64,000 bases of DNA from Pseudomonas sichuanensis (GTDB lineage: Bacteria > Pseudomonadota > Gammaproteobacteria > Pseudomonadales > Pseudomonadaceae): positions 22,628 to 86,627 of the forward strand of contig NZ_QKVM01000023.1 in the NCBI RefSeq assembly GCF_003231305.1, read 5' to 3'. Below are positions 58,109 to 64,000 of this stretch, one piece after another. Made by a program: the position numbers and the translations under genes. The notes below the pieces were generated by a model that saw only the letters and a program-made list of their open reading frames with translations, did not search any database and was not told the origin of the DNA. The stretch's first letter is position 1; the number at the start of each line of letters is the position of its first letter.

Positions 58109-59173
58109 ATGGCACTCATTAGCATGCGCCAGATGCTGGACCACGCCGCCGAGTTCGGTTACGGCGTCCCAGCTTTCAACGTCAACAACCTCGAGCAGAT
58201 GCGCGCCATCATGGAAGCCGCCGACAAGACCGACTCTCCGGTCATCGTCCAGGCTTCCGCCGGTGCCCGCAAATACGCCGGTGCTCCCTTCCTGCGCCAC
58301 CTGATCCTGGCGGCCATCGAAGAGTTCCCGCACATTCCGGTGTGCATGCACCAGGACCACGGCACCAGCCCTGACGTGTGCCAGCGCTCCATCCAGCTGG
58401 GCTTCAGCTCGGTCATGATGGACGGCTCGCTCGGTGAAGACGGCAAGACCCCGACCGACTACGAGTACAACGTCCGTGTTACCCAGCAGACCGTTGCCAT
58501 GGCCCACGCCTGCGGCGTTTCGGTAGAAGGCGAGCTGGGCTGCCTGGGTTCGCTGGAAACCGGCATGGCCGGTGAAGAAGACGGCATCGGCGCCGAAGGC
58601 GTGCTCGATCACAGCCAGATGCTGACCGACCCGGAAGAAGCGGCCGACTTCGTCAAGAAGACCCAGGTCGACGCCCTGGCCATCGCCATCGGCACCAGCC
58701 ACGGCGCCTACAAGTTCACCAAGCCGCCTACCGGCGACGTGCTGGCGATCGACCGCATCAAGGAAATCCACAAGCGCATCCCCAACACCCACCTGGTGAT
58801 GCACGGTTCCTCCTCGGTACCGCAAGAGTGGCTGGCGATCATCAACCAGTACGGCGGCGACATCAAAGAGACCTACGGCGTACCGGTCGAAGAAATCGTT
58901 GAAGGCATCAAGCACGGCGTGCGCAAGGTCAACATCGACACCGACCTGCGCCTGGCCTCCACCGGCGCCATGCGTCGCCTGATGGCGCAGAACCCAAGCG
59001 AGTTCGACCCACGCAAGTTCTTCGGTGAAACCGTCAAGGCCATGCGTGACGTGTGCATCGCCCGCTACGAAGCCTTCGGCACCGCCGGCAATGCCTCGAA
59101 GATCAAGCCGATCTCCCTGGAAGGCATGTTCCAGCGTTACCTGAAGGGCGAGCTGGCTGCCAAGGTCAACTGA
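58109..59173 (+). CDS. fba: Class II fructose-bisphosphate aldolase
   Basis: Fba condenses triose phosphates into fructose-1,6-bisphosphate for gluconeogenesis. The 354-residue zinc enzyme has [17 protein letters not shown], the zinc-binding [39 protein letters not shown] and the phosphate site [10 protein letters not shown]. Its length and motifs place it in the Calvin-cycle/CbbA-like subtype of class II. A clear terminator follows, ending the tkt-to-fba region. Confidence 0.97.
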   Translation: MALISMRQMLDHAAEFGYGVPAFNVNNLEQMRAIMEAADKTDSPVIVQASAGARKYAGAPFLRHLILAAIEEFPHIPVCMHQDHGTSPDVCQRSIQLGFSSVMMDGSLGEDGKTPTDYEYNVRVTQQTVAMAHACGVSVEGELGCLGSLETGMAGEEDGIGAEGVLDHSQMLTDPEEAADFVKKTQVDALAIAIGTSHGAYKFTKPPTGDVLAIDRIKEIHKRIPNTHLVMHGSSSVPQEWLAIINQYGGDIKETYGVPVEEIVEGIKHGVRKVNIDTDLRLASTGAMRRLMAQNPSEFDPRKFFGETVKAMRDVCIARYEAFGTAGNASKIKPISLEGMFQRYLKGELAAKVN

Positions 59174-59194
59174 TCCGTTGCTAGTCGCTTGAAG

Positions 59195-59220
59195 AAACCC
59201 GCAGAGATGCGGGTTTTTTT
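59195..59220 (+). terminator. Rho-independent terminator after fba
   Basis: AAACCCGC / GCGGGTTT stem with loop AGAGAT followed by a run of T, 22 bases after the fba stop. Confidence 0.92.
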
Positions 59221-59279
59221 ATGCCTGCAACAATCGAGCGACAGATGAGGAATATCCCCACATAACCTACAGCCATACC

Positions 59280-59319
59280 GTTAGTCGGCTAACATCAATT
59301 TCGATGGCGCTTAGCCATC
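59280..59319 (+). promoter_or_regulatory. Two adjacent inverted repeats upstream of cfcR
   Basis: GTTAG-TCGG-CTAAC (59280-59293) and GATGGC-GCTTA-GCCATC (59303-59319). They lie about 90-125 bp before the cfcR start, in a region of lower GC. They may be protein operators; no regulator is identified from sequence. Confidence 0.35.
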
Positions 59320-59406
59320 TACCCGCGTTGCGTCTTCGGTCGCCCTGTCTAGAGTAAAGATCGGATCCAATAGCGGGCCAGGGTCGGTCTAAACATGGGA
59401 AGCAGC

Positions 59407-61524
<2,118 letters not shown>

Positions 61525-61563
61525 TTGGTAAACTCGGCTCCCTTTACCCCGATCTGCACCCTG

Positions 61564-62064
61564 ATGACCGCCTTACGCTACCTGCAAGCCTACCCGCCGC
61601 ATCTACAGGATCAGGTGCGACAACTGATCGCCAGCGGCCGCCTGGGCGCCTACCTGGAGCAACGCTATGCCGAGCGGCATACGGTCCAGAATGACAAGGC
61701 GTTGTACGGCTACGCGCAGGATCTCAAGCAGGAATACCTGCGCAGCGCGCCGCCGCTGGACAAGGTGCTGTTCGACAACCGCCTGGACCTGACCCATCGC
61801 GCGCTCGGCTTGAACACCGCGGTGTCGCGGGTACAGGGCGGCAAGCTCAAGGCCAAGAAAGAGATCCGCATCGCCTCGCTGTTCAAGGAGGCGGCGCCGC
61901 AGTTCCTGCGCATGATCGTGGTGCACGAACTGGCGCATCTCAAGGAGCGCGACCACAGCAAGGCCTTCTACCAGCTCTGTCAGCACATGGAGCCGGACTA
62001 CCACCAACTGGAATTCGACCTGCGCGTCTACCTGACTTATCGGGAGCTGCCGGGCAACACCTGA
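61564..62064 (+). CDS. YgjP-type zinc metallopeptidase-domain protein
   Basis: A 166-residue protein of the YgjP/DUF45 metallopeptidase-like family. It has the zinc motif HELAHLKERDHSKAFY (HExxH plus a downstream His), preceded by IRIASLFKEAAPQFLRMIVV. Substrates are unknown; no signal peptide, so it acts in the cytoplasm. The start MTALRYLQAYPPH was preferred; TTG 13 codons upstream is poor. It is 39 bp behind cfcR and 14 bp before the winged-helix gene. Confidence 0.85.
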   Translation: MTALRYLQAYPPHLQDQVRQLIASGRLGAYLEQRYAERHTVQNDKALYGYAQDLKQEYLRSAPPLDKVLFDNRLDLTHRALGLNTAVSRVQGGKLKAKKEIRIASLFKEAAPQFLRMIVVHELAHLKERDHSKAFYQLCQHMEPDYHQLEFDLRVYLTYRELPGNT

Positions 62065-62078
62065 GGGACAAGCACCAG

Positions 62079-62381
62079 ATGACCACGGAAGTGAGCAAGA
62101 CCCGCAGCAGTTTCTACCGCCGCCTGTACGTGGCCTGGCTGATCGACAGCCAGACCGCCACCAGCGTGCCGGCGCTGATGGAGGCCACCGGCATGCCCCG
62201 GCGCACCGCCCAGGACACCATCGCTGCGCTGGCCGACCTGGACATCGTCTGTGAGTTCGAGCAGCAGAGCGGCGCCCGCAACCATGCCGGGCATTACCGC
62301 ATCCGTGACTGGGGGGCGATCGACAAGCAGTGGATCATCCAGCATCTGCGCCAGATCAGGGATGTGCTGGGTTATCCGTGA
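62079..62381 (+). CDS. Small winged helix-turn-helix protein
   Basis: A 100-residue DNA-binding-type protein. The helix-turn-helix lies at about residues 30-50 (VPALMEATGMPRRTAQDTIA), followed by a wing-like strand region (CEFEQQSGARNHAGHYRI). It has no sensor domain. It is 14 bp after the YgjP gene and likely co-transcribed. Target genes are unknown. Confidence 0.78.
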   Translation: MTTEVSKTRSSFYRRLYVAWLIDSQTATSVPALMEATGMPRRTAQDTIAALADLDIVCEFEQQSGARNHAGHYRIRDWGAIDKQWIIQHLRQIRDVLGYP

Positions 62382-62415
62382 TTTCACCGCGGTACTGGTG
62401 GCCGGGATTGACTCA

Positions 62416-62534
62416 CTGTAGGAGCGGCCTTGTGCCGCGAAAGGGTCGCGAAGCGGCCCCAGTTTTCAGCTACGCAACAAAAATCGCTGGGGCCGCTATG
62501 CGGCCCTTTCGCGGCGCAAGGCCGCTCCTACAGA
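62416..62534. repeat. Long inverted repeat / REP-like pair, GCGGC-gcaag-GCCGC class
   Basis: CTGTAGGAGCGGCCTTG (62416-) and CAAGGCCGCTCCTACAG (-62534) are outer arms; inside, CGCGAAAGGG and CCCTTTCGCG and GGCCCCAG / CTGGGGCC also pair, leaving a 20-25 base A-rich centre. The flank is TCCTAC rather than TCCCAC, and the element is longer than the others, so it may be a distinct family. It lies in the convergent gap before the GNAT gene. Confidence 0.85.
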
Positions 62535-62583
62535 GGACGTGCAAGTTCATTGTGTGGGCTTGCCGGCGCGCCCCCCAGTAGTT

Positions 62584-63036
62584 TCAACCCTTGCGCATGC
62601 CGATATGGGGAATGTCGTCTTCCAGATACTCCTCGCCCACCGCCACGAACCCGTGTGTGGCATAGAACGCCTGCAAATGCGCCTGCGCCGACAGGTACAC
62701 CGGAACACCTGGCCAGCAATGCCCGGCCGCTTCCAACCCCTTCATCAAAAGCGGGTGGCCCAGTTTCAGGCCGCGCACTTCGGGTGAGGTCACCACCCGC
62801 CCGATGACCACGTCGCCACCCTGTGATTGCGGGTCGAGCAGGCGCAGATAGGCCACCAGCTTGTCGTCCTGCCAACCCATCAGGTGCAGGGTGTCGCCGC
62901 TCAGGTCCTGCCCGTCGACTTCCTGGTAGGCACAGCGTTGCTCGACCACGAACACGGCCGTACGCAGTTGCAGGACGGCATACAGCTGTTCCTTGCCGAG
63001 GTCGCTGTGGTGTTTGCAAATCCACTCGATGGACAT
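62584..63036 (-). CDS. ElaA-like GNAT acetyltransferase
   Basis: A 150-residue GNAT-fold protein of the ElaA type. The start SIEWICKHHSDLGKEQLY, the conserved LRTAVFVVEQRCAYQEVDGQD and the acetyl-CoA-binding VIGRVVTSPEVRGLKLGHPL fit (given in parts: VIGRVVTSPEVRG; LKLGHPL), as does the C-terminal FYATHGFVAVGEEYLEDDIPH. The acceptor is unknown. It is a single-gene unit, divergent from the solute-binding protein gene at the window end. Confidence 0.88.
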   Translation of the reverse strand: MSIEWICKHHSDLGKEQLYAVLQLRTAVFVVEQRCAYQEVDGQDLSGDTLHLMGWQDDKLVAYLRLLDPQSQGGDVVIGRVVTSPEVRGLKLGHPLLMKGLEAAGHCWPGVPVYLSAQAHLQAFYATHGFVAVGEEYLEDDIPHIGMRKG

Positions 63037-63261
63037 GGGGTATGGGCTCCTTGTATGGGCGCTCGATCATCGCAAATCCGGCCGCTGCGCACGAGCCTGG
63101 CTTTGCTGCAAATCACGTCAGATGCCGTTCGGCCAAAATAGAGGCTAAATGACATTATTGTCCGCTGTCGCCGGGATGCGGCTTGTGTAATCTGCAAGAT
63201 CTGTTGTGAGTAGAGATCGCCATCTTCAGCGTGGGGCCCCCAACTGCGAAAGGATTTGAGC

Positions 63262-63999
63262 ATGCGGCCACTGCTTTGCGTTCTTGGAATACTGGGTGTG
63301 TTGTGCGCGATGCCGGCAGTCGCCCAGGAGAAACTGCGACTGGTGGCCGACAGCTGGCCGCCCTTTACCGACGCCGCCATGCCTGGCGGTGGCCTGGCCA
63401 CCAGCATCGTCACCACGGCGCTGAACCGTGCAGGTTTCGCCACTTCGTTCGAGGAAGTGCCCTGGGCCAGGGCGCTCATGGGCATTGGCGAGGGGCGTTA
63501 CGATGTACTGGTCAACGCCTGGTACAACGATGAGCGCACGCGCATCGGCGCGTTCTCCGGCCCCTACCTCATCAATCGCATCCGCCTGCTCCAGCGCCAG
63601 GGCGAAGGCTTCGTCTTCAAGCGTCAGGCCGACCTCTACCCCTACACCATCGCCGTGGTGCGCGACTATGCCTACTCACCGGGCTTCGACAGCGACGAGC
63701 GTCTGAACAAAGTGCCGGTGCGCAGTTTCTCGTCGGCGGTGCGGATGCTCGCGGCCGGGCGGGTCAACCTGACGGTGGAGGACGAGTACGTGGCGCGTTA
63801 CAACCTGCAGCGCGAACCGCAGCAGGTGCGCGATGGGGTGAGCTTCGTCGACCCGCCGCTGAGCGAGAACAGCCTGCACATTTTGGTCAGCCTCAAGCAC
63901 CCGGAGCACCGGCAGGTGGTGGCACGGTTCGAGAAGGCCATCGCCGCGATGAAGGCCGATGGCAGCTACGCCCGGTTGTTGCGCCAGCACGGCTTCTGA
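63262..63999 (+). CDS. Periplasmic solute-binding protein, family 3-like
   Basis: A 245-residue secreted protein (signal about residues 1-22, GVLCAMPAVAQ; mature start EKLRLVADSWPPFTD). It contains GGGLATSIVTTALNRAG, EVPWARALMGIGEGRYDVL and YVARYNLQ, typical of small amino-acid-type binding proteins; no permease or ATPase gene is visible before the window ends. The ATG at 63262 is preferred over TTG at 63256. It resembles the protein at 38318-39118 in size and motif spacing. The stop is the last codon before the window edge. Confidence 0.8.
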   Translation: MRPLLCVLGILGVLCAMPAVAQEKLRLVADSWPPFTDAAMPGGGLATSIVTTALNRAGFATSFEEVPWARALMGIGEGRYDVLVNAWYNDERTRIGAFSGPYLINRIRLLQRQGEGFVFKRQADLYPYTIAVVRDYAYSPGFDSDERLNKVPVRSFSSAVRMLAAGRVNLTVEDEYVARYNLQREPQQVRDGVSFVDPPLSENSLHILVSLKHPEHRQVVARFEKAIAAMKADGSYARLLRQHGF

Positions 64000-64000
64000 T

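Overview
The window is a continuous stretch of Pseudomonas chromosome, most likely from the Pseudomonas putida group. The evidence is the two-synthase medium-chain-length polyhydroxyalkanoate cluster (phaC1-phaZ-phaC2-phaD facing phaI-phaF), the separate hisI and hisE genes beside tatA, the pyrR-pyrB-pyrC' operon with a catalytically dead PyrC', a cfcR-type REC-PAS-GGDEF-EAL regulator, high GC content, and many paired REP elements of the kind known from P. putida. About 60 protein genes are packed on both strands. I see no tRNA, rRNA, IS element, prophage, CRISPR array or attachment site. The content is mostly core genome, and I did not find a clear new gene system. The more interesting signals are regulatory and repetitive.

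Layout. 1-4.2 kb (minus): ubiE-ubiJ-ubiB (ubiquinone), hisI-hisE, and the start of tatA. 4.3-11.2 kb: the polyhydroxyalkanoate region, with a small granule-region protein, phaI and phaF on plus facing phaC1-phaZ-phaC2-phaD on minus. 11.5-14 kb (minus): a DUF971 gene and the heat-shock protease pair hslV-hslU behind a sigma-32-like promoter. 14.1-20.1 kb (minus): gshB, tonB, yqgE, ruvX, pyrR, pyrB, pyrC'. 20.3-29.5 kb (plus): the Chp/Pil chemosensory cluster pilG-pilH-pilI-pilJ-chpA-cheW-like, lacking pilK and chpB. 29.6-36 kb: hemolysin III family protein, rsmE, bioA, a secreted flavin amine oxidase with a low-complexity tail, cytochrome b561 and YceI. 36.2-40.2 kb (minus): rhlE, a periplasmic solute-binding-like protein and an unassigned glycosyltransferase-like protein.

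40.3-52.6 kb is dominated by the S-adenosylmethionine cycle: ahcY-metF behind a well-matched SAH riboswitch, and further on a SahR-like ArsR-methyltransferase regulator with metK behind a perfect 22-bp palindrome. Between them lie a thioesterase, a Na+/H+ antiporter, an EamA transporter, a MAPEG protein, mltA, a lipoprotein cytochrome c', a DUF1090 protein and ligB. 52.9-59.2 kb (plus) is a gluconeogenic/pentose-phosphate set, tkt-epd-pgk-(two small lipoproteins)-fba, ending in a clear terminator. 59.4-64 kb: cfcR, a YgjP-like metallopeptidase, a small winged-helix protein, a GNAT protein and a second solute-binding-like protein that ends at the window edge.

Nineteen inverted REP pairs sit almost exclusively in intergenic gaps at 3' ends of genes and fall into six stem-sequence classes with compensatory changes. 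Start codons were chosen from family lengths, overlaps and visible Shine-Dalgarno sequences. All family assignments come from reading motifs, not from a database search.
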